From: Parabacteroides sp. FAFU027
Lineage (GTDB): Bacteria; Bacteroidota; Bacteroidia; Bacteroidales; UBA7332
NCBI RefSeq assembly: GCF_022808675.1
Contig: NZ_JAKZKV010000016.1
Coordinates: forward strand, 1-64,000
DNA: 64,000 nucleotides
Direction of reading: 5' to 3'
Shown: positions 54,359 through 63,264 of the stretch, piece by piece
How the letters are laid out: the number at the start of each line of letters is the position of its first letter
Position numbering within the stretch: position 1 is the stretch's first letter
Translations under genes and position numbers: made by a program
Notes under the pieces: model-generated
Databases searched by the model: none
What the model saw: the letters and a program-made list of their open reading frames with translations, nothing else
What the model was told of the DNA's origin: nothing

Positions 54359-56056
54359 ATGAGAACAGTTCAATATATCCGAGTATCAACAACCAATCAG
54401 GACGTTATTAGGCAAAAAGAGAAGCTTAAAACCTACTGTGAAAGGGAAAACTATACTGTTGTTGATATAATAACTGATTTTGGTATATCAGGAAGCACTT
54501 TTGAACGTGACGGTTTTAAAAAGCTAATGGATATTACTTCAAAAGATGCTGATATTGTAATAGTTTCTGAATTATCCAGATTAAGCCGTAAGGAAGAAAT
54601 ACTAGAAACATTAAATAGCGTTCAAAACATAATATCCAAAGGAATAAAGCTTGTATTTCTTGATAATCCATCAAAAGTATATGAAGGAAGTCTGGATATT
54701 ATGGAAATCCTAACACTTTCACTTGCAGCATATTTAGCAGCAGAAGAAAGAAAAGCTATTAAAACAAGAAATCAAGAAGGAAAAAAGGCTTTATTTAAAA
54801 ATACACCCTATGCTTTAGTAGATGGAAAAATTCCCTATGGATTTAAGAAAGTAGTAAATCCTGCTGGAAACCATCCCAAATATATTATTGATTATGAAGA
54901 ATCAGAATGTGACGTAATAAGGAAGATATTCCAGATGATAATGGAAGGAAAAAGCGTTGCTCAGGTTATGCACTTTCTTCATAATTCAGGTATAAGGCAT
55001 AATGACGATGTGATTTTCAACAGACAGTTTCTCAGTAAACTCTTCTCTAATGAAATCTATAAAGGCATAAGAAGAAGGAAGAATGAAACGGCTTATATAA
55101 AAGCTATCATTGAACCTGAAATTTGGGATACTGTGCAAGTAAAGATAAAAGAAAATCATCTGTACCAATCCAGAGGAACTATAATGTTCAATCCATTGAA
55201 AGGAATTATCCGTTGCAGATGTGGTAGAGCAATGATGATTAAAAATAAAAGCGATGGTCTTTATGTATATCGTTGCTCTGATGTGCAACCCCAATATATG
55301 CCTAACAGATGTGAATACCACGACTCTATTAGATTTGAGCTAACTAACGAAGTTATTTTTGCTCTATTCAAGAGCCTAGACTTTATTGAGATCAAAGGTA
55401 AATTTGCTGATAAGATTGCTGACCTTGAAATTCAAATTAATGGGATTGAAAAACAAATCAAAGAAGACAAAAAAGAAACCTCAACCCTTAAAGATGAAAT
55501 TGAAATTCTGGGTGAAAGATATATGTCTGCTAAATCTCAATTATTAGCAGATAAAGTACAAGAAAACATATTGAAGAAAGAAGATGAAGCAGCAGAGCTT
55601 CACAAAAGGATACTTCAAAAAGAAGACCTGATTACCAGATTAAAAAATCAGATCCAGAACCTGAATGAAGTTTCAAAAGATGAAGATTTTGAAAACCTCA
55701 ACATCAATGAAAGAGCTGAAATTTTCAGGAAATACCTAAAAGAGGTACAATACCTTCCCAAAACTCAAATGCAAGGCTTTTACAGGGTTCAATATATCTC
55801 AGGTATGGAAACATTCATAGCTGTAAAAAAGACCAAAAGCAAGCCTATTTTTGCCGTTTTACCAGATGCTTTTAAACTCAATGATAAACTGAACATTGAA
55901 ATCACAGGTTTCACAAACACAAATTCTGGTAATTTATACGATTTAAGCGCAGTCAGAAAAACAGAAATCACTATTCAGAAATTCTTCAATAGCTATTCTG
56001 ATGTTTATCCTTTAGATGTAGATTTATCATACAGGCAGGAAAGAAAGAACAAATAA
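54359..56056 (+). CDS. Large serine recombinase (integrase)
   Basis: A 565-residue site-specific recombinase. The N-terminal resolvase domain (about residues 1-145) has YIRVSTTNQDVIRQKEKL with the nucleophilic Ser10, then DFGISGSTFERDGFKKLM and ELSRLSRKEEILETLN. The recombinase domain follows (residues about 160-270). The zinc ribbon comes next (CRCGRAMMIKNKSDGLYVYRC and a further Cys-x5-Cys-like region), then a coiled coil at about residues 345-440. Such enzymes integrate elements without homology. It lies 56 bp inside the junction in the DUF486 gene, the usual place for an integrase beside its attachment site. Confidence 0.95.
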   Translation: MRTVQYIRVSTTNQDVIRQKEKLKTYCERENYTVVDIITDFGISGSTFERDGFKKLMDITSKDADIVIVSELSRLSRKEEILETLNSVQNIISKGIKLVFLDNPSKVYEGSLDIMEILTLSLAAYLAAEERKAIKTRNQEGKKALFKNTPYALVDGKIPYGFKKVVNPAGNHPKYIIDYEESECDVIRKIFQMIMEGKSVAQVMHFLHNSGIRHNDDVIFNRQFLSKLFSNEIYKGIRRRKNETAYIKAIIEPEIWDTVQVKIKENHLYQSRGTIMFNPLKGIIRCRCGRAMMIKNKSDGLYVYRCSDVQPQYMPNRCEYHDSIRFELTNEVIFALFKSLDFIEIKGKFADKIADLEIQINGIEKQIKEDKKETSTLKDEIEILGERYMSAKSQLLADKVQENILKKEDEAAELHKRILQKEDLITRLKNQIQNLNEVSKDEDFENLNINERAEIFRKYLKEVQYLPKTQMQGFYRVQYISGMETFIAVKKTKSKPIFAVLPDAFKLNDKLNIEITGFTNTNSGNLYDLSAVRKTEITIQKFFNSYSDVYPLDVDLSYRQERKNK

Positions 56057-56127
56057 TCCAATAAAGAAAGCCCACTCAGAACTAATCTAAGTGGGCTTAA
56101 TTGATCTTATGCCATTGAGACTGTAAA

Positions 56128-56307
56128 TTATTTAATAATTTCAGTTCTAAGTTTGGCAACTTCATATCTCAGGGAATTTATCTGTTCTATTAATCTTTTG
56201 TTTTTATCTCTTTGTCGTAATACCACCAGGTGCAAAAGTTTTAGAACACCTAGTATAACATATAAAACACAGGATATGAGAGCCGTACTAAATATAAATG
56301 TAATCAT
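56128..56307 (-). CDS. Small membrane/coiled-coil protein on the element
   Basis: A 59-residue frame not reached by ordinary ORF limits. The N-terminus MITFIFSTALISCVLYVILG continues into VLKLLHLVVL, giving one membrane helix, and a charged helical tail follows (RQRDKNKRLIEQINSLRYEV) with leucine-type heptads. It begins six bases after the stop of the helicase-like gene on the same strand, so it is probably translated from the same message. The layout (one membrane helix plus coiled coil) recalls spanin-like, Rz-like or small effector proteins, but I cannot assign it. Confidence 0.6.
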   Translation of the reverse strand: MITFIFSTALISCVLYVILGVLKLLHLVVLRQRDKNKRLIEQINSLRYEVAKLRTEIIK

Positions 56308-56313
56308 AACTGC

Positions 56314-58122
56314 TTAGTTCGTTTTGAAAATTGTTCTGCATCTGTAAACATTATAGCCATTTACTTTTTTATTATCTATTCGTTTGCTTCCATCTTCACA
56401 ATCGAACCATTTAGAAATATCTGTTGCTTTTGCTGTCTGTTTCACTCCTACTTTATTGTAAGCATCTTGAATAATAGTTTTAAGATCTTTGTTTGACTTA
56501 AAGCCTGTGCTGATTCTGGTAGATAATATTGCTGCAATCTTTGAATCTACATTTTTAGTTACATCTAAACTTTTCAGGCAATCTTCAATCTCTTTTTTGA
56601 CATATCTAAGGCTCCTTACTTTTTCAATTCCTAACTTATGATAAGCTGGTGATACCAAAGGTTGAATTGAGGAAATCTGATCTGCTTCGTTTGAAAAAGT
56701 ATAGGTGTTTTGCAGTTCTGCGAACCTTATAAATGCGTCTTTAAAGGACAACTTGGCAGTTGCATTTTTATCCAGGGTTGTAGTTATCGTTTCCCAATTC
56801 ACATTCGTTGTCATAGCACCATTTTCATTATAAGCTTTTGATAATGCAATCCCTGAGCTGTAGATAATCTGATTTACTTTGTAATTGTAAAGCTCTAATT
56901 TGGGTAGAATGTCGTTTACGACAAACTTATCTTCTGTCCTATTGTAACTCATATACATTTCGTTCAATTTTGCCTTTAAGTCAGTTCTTAATTTGGCTTT
57001 TACATTTTCTGGAGCATTATTAAAATGACTTGCTGTATCTCTGGCATCTTTAATCCCTTTTTGAGTTCGTTCTACAACTTCCTCATAGCTTAGATTTAGG
57101 TCTGATTTATTACTATTGAAAATGTGTACAATCATTTTTCTAAAAGGGTTTGTGATAGTTCTGATTCTACCTGCAATCTGGGGAATGTCAGTATCAATAC
57201 TGGCTAAAGTGTGAGGATTGGAAGCAGAACTAACCACAAAACACATTCCAGTTTCAGAATGATAATCAGCTCCTTCAAATGATTTAGACGTGATAAAGTT
57301 GAACATTTTATTTTTGTCAATTGAACTACTAATCTTATAACCGCCTAATTTGGCTTTGTTCTTTTCGTTATTCGCACATACAATCCTGACTTCTTCATCA
57401 GTCAGATTGCAATGATCTAAAATTCCTTTTATATCAGTTACACTGTTGATAAAGAAAAAAGCCTCATAGCTTTTTATTCCATCAATAGTAATATAACCCT
57501 CTTTCTTATACGTGTTTATGATATTTGCGGCTTTGACATAGGGTTTATTCGTTTGTTCTAATCTTACTTTAAGAGTAACTGTACTTTCCCATTCTGCTAT
57601 TATTTCTGGAATATCTTCCAGGACACTTGGTTTAAACTCAGCACATATTGGAGTTGCAGACATAAAACAATACGATTTATAAGCTCTAAAGCTGTCTAGT
57701 ACACCGTCTATCGCTTCATCTCTGAAAGAATATGCTTTTAAAAGTGAGTGGTATTCATCTATCAATATTCTGTAATCTGCTGGATTTAGATACTCAGACA
57801 ACCTACTCAGTTTATCATAAGTACACATTATCTTTTTTACACCAGGTGTTGAAATATAATCATTAAGTTTCTTCTTTAGTTGGTAAGTAAATTCACCATA
57901 CAGACCGAATAAATTCTTTGTTGGGGAAAGCCCAGGCTGACATGACTCGCACTTATTTATTATAAGTTCTGTAGTTGGAACTACGACCACATAATATTCG
58001 TTGTTGGTTAATACAATGGTTGTACCACCGCAACCAGTGACGACTTTATTAAATATACAATTGTGTGGTAAATCTGCTAGATGTAAAAATCCGTCTGTAG
58101 AATCAATAGTTAGTTTTTGCAT
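56314..58122 (-). CDS. SF2-helicase-like protein with degenerate Walker A
   Basis: A 602-residue protein. The first 330 residues follow the superfamily 2 helicase order: LPHNCIFNKVVTGCGGTTIVL at motif I, where Gly replaces the usual Lys of GxGKT; RILIDEYHSLL at motif II (DEYH for DEAH); CFMSATPICAEF at motif III (SAT); FNFITSKSFEGADYH near motif V; and IPQIAGRIRTI at motif VI (QxxGRxR). The remaining 270 residues are helical and unassigned. The missing Lys suggests altered or lost ATP hydrolysis. I recall related proteins on Bacteroidota phages and mobile elements. Followed at six bases by the 59-residue gene. Confidence 0.75.
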   Translation of the reverse strand: MQKLTIDSTDGFLHLADLPHNCIFNKVVTGCGGTTIVLTNNEYYVVVVPTTELIINKCESCQPGLSPTKNLFGLYGEFTYQLKKKLNDYISTPGVKKIMCTYDKLSRLSEYLNPADYRILIDEYHSLLKAYSFRDEAIDGVLDSFRAYKSYCFMSATPICAEFKPSVLEDIPEIIAEWESTVTLKVRLEQTNKPYVKAANIINTYKKEGYITIDGIKSYEAFFFINSVTDIKGILDHCNLTDEEVRIVCANNEKNKAKLGGYKISSSIDKNKMFNFITSKSFEGADYHSETGMCFVVSSASNPHTLASIDTDIPQIAGRIRTITNPFRKMIVHIFNSNKSDLNLSYEEVVERTQKGIKDARDTASHFNNAPENVKAKLRTDLKAKLNEMYMSYNRTEDKFVVNDILPKLELYNYKVNQIIYSSGIALSKAYNENGAMTTNVNWETITTTLDKNATAKLSFKDAFIRFAELQNTYTFSNEADQISSIQPLVSPAYHKLGIEKVRSLRYVKKEIEDCLKSLDVTKNVDSKIAAILSTRISTGFKSNKDLKTIIQDAYNKVGVKQTAKATDISKWFDCEDGSKRIDNKKVNGYNVYRCRTIFKTN

Positions 58123-58286
58123 TTAAGAAATGGTTTAGATTAATAATTTGCACGTTGAGAAATCACAATATCGAAAATATGAATCTGATGTGACAATAAC
58201 TCTTTAGATTGGGAAGTCGGAATGGAATTTTTTTAGTTATCTATAGGACATAATTTGCAGAAAAAAATTCCACTTTTGACCAAATA

Positions 58287-58312
58287 AAAACCGTTCCATC
58301 AGGAACGGTTTT
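58287..58312 (-). terminator. Terminator of the DUF6266 gene
   Basis: AAAACCGTTCC / GGAACGGTTTT, four-base loop, perfect stem, just after the DUF6266 stop. Confidence 0.8.
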
Positions 58313-58339
58313 AAAAATCTAATTCTGTTAGTAGTAGAA

Positions 58340-58978
58340 TTAAGCAGTTATATTAACTGCACCCACAAAAACACTGTTAGCAACATCTTTGCCATCTTCA
58401 GTGATGAATCCCAGGTAAACCTGAACGCTATCCCCTACCCATTCAGCAGGAAGGCTGAAAGCCTGAGTTGCTTCTGATCTAGCAGCACCAGCAATATCAT
58501 AAATTGCTTCTCCTTTAACTGCATTGTAAATTACAACCAATGCTTTATCAGTTTCCTTAGCAGAACCTGATCCAGTGTTGTTAGTCCAGGTGATTGTAAT
58601 TTCATCGTTTGCATAAGTTGCAACACCGCCAACAGCAGGAGTTAATGTACCGCTTGAAACTTGCACTTTTGAGTAGTCGATTTCAACGTTAGGTGCATCA
58701 CCTACGATTGCATTGTTCAACACTTGTGACATTGCTGCGTTGAACGCTGTTTGTTTAGCAGTAAACAGCTTGTAACCTACTCTTAAGAAAGGAGTGATTG
58801 GTTGTAAAAGACTCAACGCAGTTGTGAACTTGGTACGTTGATTTACTTGTTTCTCTGTGTTAGGATTTGAAGGTTTCTTGTGGACACGAATATAATCTAT
58901 GCCCTTCCAATTACCCCCGACAACAGTTCCTACTTTTCCGCTGAACCCACCAAGGATTCCGTTTTGAATTTTTGCCAT
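58340..58978 (-). CDS. DUF6266 family protein
   Basis: A 212-residue protein starting MAKIQNGILGGFSGKVGTVV, the hallmark of DUF6266, then GNWKGIDYIRVHKKPSNP. A Thr/Ser-rich beta-sandwich-like second half follows (DEITITWTNNTGSGSAKETDKALVVIYN). The family is frequent in Bacteroidota, often on mobile elements; its function is unknown. Its starts and codon use fit high expression (strong terminator, balanced codons). It is isolated between the helicase-like gene and the long non-coding stretch. Confidence 0.85.
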   Translation of the reverse strand: MAKIQNGILGGFSGKVGTVVGGNWKGIDYIRVHKKPSNPNTEKQVNQRTKFTTALSLLQPITPFLRVGYKLFTAKQTAFNAAMSQVLNNAIVGDAPNVEIDYSKVQVSSGTLTPAVGGVATYANDEITITWTNNTGSGSAKETDKALVVIYNAVKGEAIYDIAGAARSEATQAFSLPAEWVGDSVQVYLGFITEDGKDVANSVFVGAVNITA

Positions 58979-60334
58979 AATAAATAATGATTAGTGTGAT
59001 TAATGAATAAATTGAAGTTTGGAGTTGGTAAGGAGCGAATACGAAGTGATTTATCTCCCCTTAACTTTCTCATTATAAAGGTACTAAAACCCGAACAATA
59101 AAAAAACATAAAACACTGATTGTCTGAGCTATAACAAATGAGCGATGCTTGATTATCAGAATTTACTAGCGGCATGTCGTTTAGGATGGATTTTGGATTC
59201 TGGAAGGTTCTTCAGTGGCTAATTTGCTTATACGTGTTGGAAAATGCACTTCAAATCGAAATAGCACAAACCCAACTGCAATAATTTCCCCCAGAAAGAA
59301 GAAAAAAAAGATATACTTATCAAATGGCAGCTGAGTTGTGTCTGTCAAGGTTTTTTGATAAAATACGACCTGAGGAACGAAGGTGGAGATTTTATCAAAA
59401 ACCCGCAGGGCTTGACCTTTACAGGCACGACGGAAGCGGCCTACCTTTGTATATTTCTTTTTTATTCTGGGAGAAATGAACTGCTTACCCTATTAATTTT
59501 CAAAAGAACTGTGGTTCTTTCTGTTTTAAAGGGTGGTGGGTGGGCAAGCATTTAAACAAAACAAGCGGGTAAAAACAGCCTTGAGCTTCGAAGGGGACAG
59601 CAGACAGCAGACGAAATGGAGAGTAACGAAATGAAGTTTGCTGACTGATGGCTGCGAGCCGCTGCGAGTGGAGCAAGTGCCATAGACACAGATAGCACGG
59701 AATGATAATGAGGGCTGTGGCTATGTGCTGTATTTCAGCAGGGCTGGCGCATTTTTTGTCTTTGAGCTTTTTGGGCGGGAAATGCGAGGGTGTGGTGATG
59801 GAATGAAGAGTGAAACAGAGTGTAATGATTGAATGGAAGAACTACTCCCTGCATGGGTCAAAAGATGTTTCCTGAGCTACTGAAATGGAGAGCAACGTAA
59901 TGAAAGGAGCTGAGGAAAACCATAATATGGGAAAGCGAAAACAAAAAATGTGACAGACCGATCAGCACGCAGCGACCCGCAGGCGAGCCATGCAATCAGT
60001 GGCGGCTGGACCCAGAATATAAATCAGTAGTGAAACGGATACCTTATTGGGTCTGGGTGCAGGAGTAGCCACGGGTGAGGAATGAGCGATTGTGTGTAGC
60101 AAAGCAAGTGCCGCGCCGCGTGTGAGCACCTACTGGAGCGCAGTAGAGAGTGTGGCACGGTGCATGCAAGGGCAGACAAAGGAATACTACCTCTTAAAAG
60201 GTGGAGATTCCTTTTGGCTGCTTGTTTTACCCTTGCTTGCATGCTTTTGCGAAACAAAATGAGCGATTGACGAACTCCGCTTTACCTGCGTTTTGGTTAA
60301 ATGCGGGATCCAGATGTAGATTTAACCAATGAGG
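58979..60334. other. Long structured non-coding stretch of the element
   Basis: About 1.35 kb without a credible gene; the open frames here are random-looking and low in confidence. It is GC-richer from about 59580 on. Contents: a long nested inverted repeat (59344-59416), a recurring phrase GAAATGGAGAG-(C/T)-AACG near 59615 and 59883, and a hairpin at 60178-60214 flanked by GCATGCAAG and CTTGCATGC text (about 60162-60243). Candidate functions are an origin of transfer or replication, or a structured RNA. Confidence 0.55.
59344..59416. repeat. Nested inverted repeats, possible oriT or RNA structure
   Basis: Inner arms TTTTTGATAAAAT (59352-59364) and ATTTTATCAAAAA (59389-59401) are perfect over 13 bp with a 24-nt loop. 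Outer arms GTCAAG (59344-59349) and CTTGAC (59411-59416) extend the structure. Confidence 0.65.
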
Positions 60335-61036
60335 TTAACCAGCTGTGTATTCTTTCAATAGACATTTTGCATATTGATTACCCAAATGATTTATTATTGG
60401 CTTACAACATATCAATAATATACCAAAAAACAGAGTGCTAGAAATACTAATATATAAAATAGTGCAAGAATGAACTAAATAAAAATAGATTGTATCAAAT
60501 AACGAAACAATCAAACCTACTATTGCCCCACCAATTAGATTACGAGCAAAACCATATTCAATATTGTGTTGTAATAGAAGTCTACCATCTTTGACTTTCT
60601 CTCGAATAAGACCGACTGTGTCAACAATTCTCTTTTTAGCTTCGACTAAATCTGTCTCTTCATCTAATTCATTTGGCATATCAATATTGAAGTCTGATTT
60701 AATCCTTTCCCGAATTTGCATTTTGTATTTTCTCGACATCTTAGAATCAGAAAACAACATATACTTAGTCGTTGGCATTTCTAATTCATCTCTAAAAAGG
60801 ATTCTTTCAAATATAAATTTCCCCAAGAAACGATTGATCTGAGATAAAAGGTACAACAATACCAAAGCAATTGTAAGATTGCCAACAATTTTCACCTTAA
60901 GTAAGTCCTGAAAAAACGAGCTAAGTATTGAAATGTCACAATTCATTGTAAAAAGCAAAAATGGAATAAGTACAATTGTTGCAGGAAAAATTCTAGCAAT
61001 AATTTCATATTTACTCGGTATAATCTTCATTTCCAT
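60335..61036 (-). CDS. Multi-pass membrane protein of the ubiquitin-like operon
   Basis: A 233-residue protein with about four membrane segments: two near the N-terminus (IFPATIVLIPFLLFTMNC, NLTIALVLLYLLSQI) and two near the C-terminus (GGAIVGLIVSLFDTIYFYL, YISISSTLFFGILLICC). A charged helical domain of about 100 residues lies between the pairs (MSRKYKMQIRERIKSDFNID). It starts two bases after the E2-E1-JAB stop, so it is translationally linked to it. Its position as last gene of a putative conflict operon suggests a membrane effector or target of the modifying enzymes. I do not recognise the family. Confidence 0.75.
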   Translation of the reverse strand: MEMKIIPSKYEIIARIFPATIVLIPFLLFTMNCDISILSSFFQDLLKVKIVGNLTIALVLLYLLSQINRFLGKFIFERILFRDELEMPTTKYMLFSDSKMSRKYKMQIRERIKSDFNIDMPNELDEETDLVEAKKRIVDTVGLIREKVKDGRLLLQHNIEYGFARNLIGGAIVGLIVSLFDTIYFYLVHSCTILYISISSTLFFGILLICCKPIINHLGNQYAKCLLKEYTAG

Positions 61037-61038
61037 TA

Positions 61039-63264
61039 TTATATACTTTTAAATTTCAATTTGTATCTATTGTCACCTATAATAGCCATCAGTACCGGAT
61101 ACCCCTGTCTTGATAATTTATCATGGAGGTAGGTGTATAATTCTTCATCAAATATGCTTGGGTTTGGAGCACATCCCCTAGGATGAGAATGCCATTCTCC
61201 AAGATATTGGATCTGGCTATCAGTTATTTTCCTATATTCTTCGAACTCATTGATTACCCCTGCTACACCACGTTCGAAGGAGACATTAGATTCTTTGCTA
61301 TCAGCCGGTGCTTCAATTGTGTCAAAAACATACATTACTTTACGCTCAATATCGAAGGTTCCCAATAAAACCCCACCAGTCTCCTTGTTGTCATTATATT
61401 CAATCTTATGATTTCTAAGGATTTGAATTCTATTGCAAAGTTCATCACATATGTATATCTTCCAGCCATCTTCTTTTTTAGAATGCCATTTTGAAGGAAT
61501 CTGTGAAAAACATGCAATACTTTCATCTTCTGAATTTATCCTCCAAATTGAGATTGTTGCTTCTCCAGACTCAATTTGTTTTCGAATTGATTTAGCACAA
61601 ACTGCCGATAGGCTTAATACATCCGCTTGATTTATACGGTTTGTAATCTCCCGACAACTATTTCGGTTATATCTGATTTTAGATTCATTTTCGAAGACCA
61701 AATGATTATTCAGTTCTTTATTTTCAAAAATGAAACGGTAGTATTCCATCTCAAGGAAATCAAGCCGATGAACCCTTTTTTTATCTTCTGACAAAACGAC
61801 AAGATCCTTTCCGGCAGGATTTAAGAACGTAGAAATTCTTCTTATTGGAACAGTATCTTTAAAGTCTCTTGCGAGTTTTCGCGCTACTGCAATAGATGTA
61901 GAGGCATCAATTATTGCAGAAGATCTTTTTAACAACTCAGTAGTTGATGTAGCATGTGCAATATCGTTGAAGTTTGCATTCAGAGGAGTGAACACCTGAT
62001 CGTTTAATAGCTGGTTTAGCTCTTCAGATATTTTTTCTGCTTTATTAAACCCAATAGCATTTCTACTTAAAGCATGTCTGGCTAAGTTATGAGGAAGTAA
62101 ATTGTCATGATCGATCACCGTCCATTTACCGAATCCTGTTCGAGCAAAAATACCAAGAATCTGTGACCCAAGTGAACCAGCTCCAATGATAGTAAAGTTG
62201 TTATCATTTAAATTTACGTTATTATGTATAGCAGCTGTCTTAGAATCGAAATCAGATATTGGAACATATGTTTCAATATCAAACTCCTTAACTGTATTGA
62301 GATCGAAATTATTCCCAATTAAAGGAACAATAGAACCTTCTTCTGAAGTGGACCATACCTTGGCTTGCAACCCTAACTCAGCAATGGTATTTTTTAAAGC
62401 AAAAAATAATATGTTATTTGCTTCTACTTTGTCGTCTGTTTCTTTTCTTTTAACAGGAACAAGGCACCCAACAACAAATTTTTTACTTAAAACTTCTGGC
62501 AATCCCAGAAACAAGCTCTTGTTTGCATTTAATTCTGAAACAATTTTCTCAGAAAGCGGTAGCTTATTGATTGACACAAAATCATCTACGTCCTTTATTT
62601 TTTTTGGTGTTTTCCTTATAAACCCAGTCTTTTGAATGTCAGCTTCATAAGAAATACAAAATGAAGAACCATAGTTATCATTTCCTTGAACCATCTTAAA
62701 TAACATCTGACCATTTAAAGACTCAATTGTAAAACTTGATAGAATACCTTTTTTATCAGGAATTATCACAGCGCCGTCAGATATTAAAAAGGGTTCTAAA
62801 GGCTGGTCTTCTCTATGAAGGGTATCTTTAGCTGTAAGTCTTAGCCAATTTCGTATTAATTCAATAAACTCAAAGGGTATGAATGAGTGTCTGACTTCAC
62901 AAAAAAGTTGTTCAGTGACACAGAGGCTTATTGGTCTTTCATCTTCTTTCGTATTTGTATGAGGTAGACCGAACTTAAAATCTTCTCTTAAAGCATACAC
63001 TTCCGGAAATGTATTGTCTTCCGGATGAATAATAATGGCGATATCTTCATTGTCCAATATTCCATTCTTTGGATTTTGAGAAACTTCAACATCGAACGTA
63101 ACCAGTATTACTTCTGCACCATCGGCCCTTTGTCTGAACTCAGATGATATAACATATGGATGATTTTGAATTGCAAGAGCTATAGACTTAGCTCTTGCAA
63201 TCTTCAAATCCGAAGGATTCTCAGTTTTCACACCTTGAATTAGGTTATAGGAATATTCTAACAT
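61039..63264 (-). CDS. E2-E1-JAB triple fusion (bacterial ubiquitin-like conjugation enzyme)
   Basis: A 741-residue cytosolic protein with three enzyme parts. Residues about 1-165 are an E2-like domain with candidate catalytic Cys115 (RPISLCVTEQLFCEV) followed by WLRLTAKDTLHREDQPLEP. Residues about 345-560 are an E1/ThiF adenylation domain: FTIIGAGSLGSQILGIFA at 358-374, VIDHDNLLPHNLARH at 383-397, and candidate thioester Cys537. Residues about 610-741 are a JAB/JAMM isopeptidase: Glu628, His692, His694, Ser703 and Asp706 in the pattern HxHP...SxxD. The order E2-E1-JAB with a neighbouring metallo-beta-lactamase matches the Pfam description of the Prok-E2_B group. Its start overlaps the upstream gene. 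Confidence 0.92.
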   Translation of the reverse strand: MLEYSYNLIQGVKTENPSDLKIARAKSIALAIQNHPYVISSEFRQRADGAEVILVTFDVEVSQNPKNGILDNEDIAIIIHPEDNTFPEVYALREDFKFGLPHTNTKEDERPISLCVTEQLFCEVRHSFIPFEFIELIRNWLRLTAKDTLHREDQPLEPFLISDGAVIIPDKKGILSSFTIESLNGQMLFKMVQGNDNYGSSFCISYEADIQKTGFIRKTPKKIKDVDDFVSINKLPLSEKIVSELNANKSLFLGLPEVLSKKFVVGCLVPVKRKETDDKVEANNILFFALKNTIAELGLQAKVWSTSEEGSIVPLIGNNFDLNTVKEFDIETYVPISDFDSKTAAIHNNVNLNDNNFTIIGAGSLGSQILGIFARTGFGKWTVIDHDNLLPHNLARHALSRNAIGFNKAEKISEELNQLLNDQVFTPLNANFNDIAHATSTTELLKRSSAIIDASTSIAVARKLARDFKDTVPIRRISTFLNPAGKDLVVLSEDKKRVHRLDFLEMEYYRFIFENKELNNHLVFENESKIRYNRNSCREITNRINQADVLSLSAVCAKSIRKQIESGEATISIWRINSEDESIACFSQIPSKWHSKKEDGWKIYICDELCNRIQILRNHKIEYNDNKETGGVLLGTFDIERKVMYVFDTIEAPADSKESNVSFERGVAGVINEFEEYRKITDSQIQYLGEWHSHPRGCAPNPSIFDEELYTYLHDKLSRQGYPVLMAIIGDNRYKLKFKSI

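Noticed and set aside
60024-60257. 77-residue minus-strand frame in the non-coding part of the element
   Set aside because: Unusual Cys/His/Pro/Ser-rich composition, overlaps hairpins; no sign of selection as protein.
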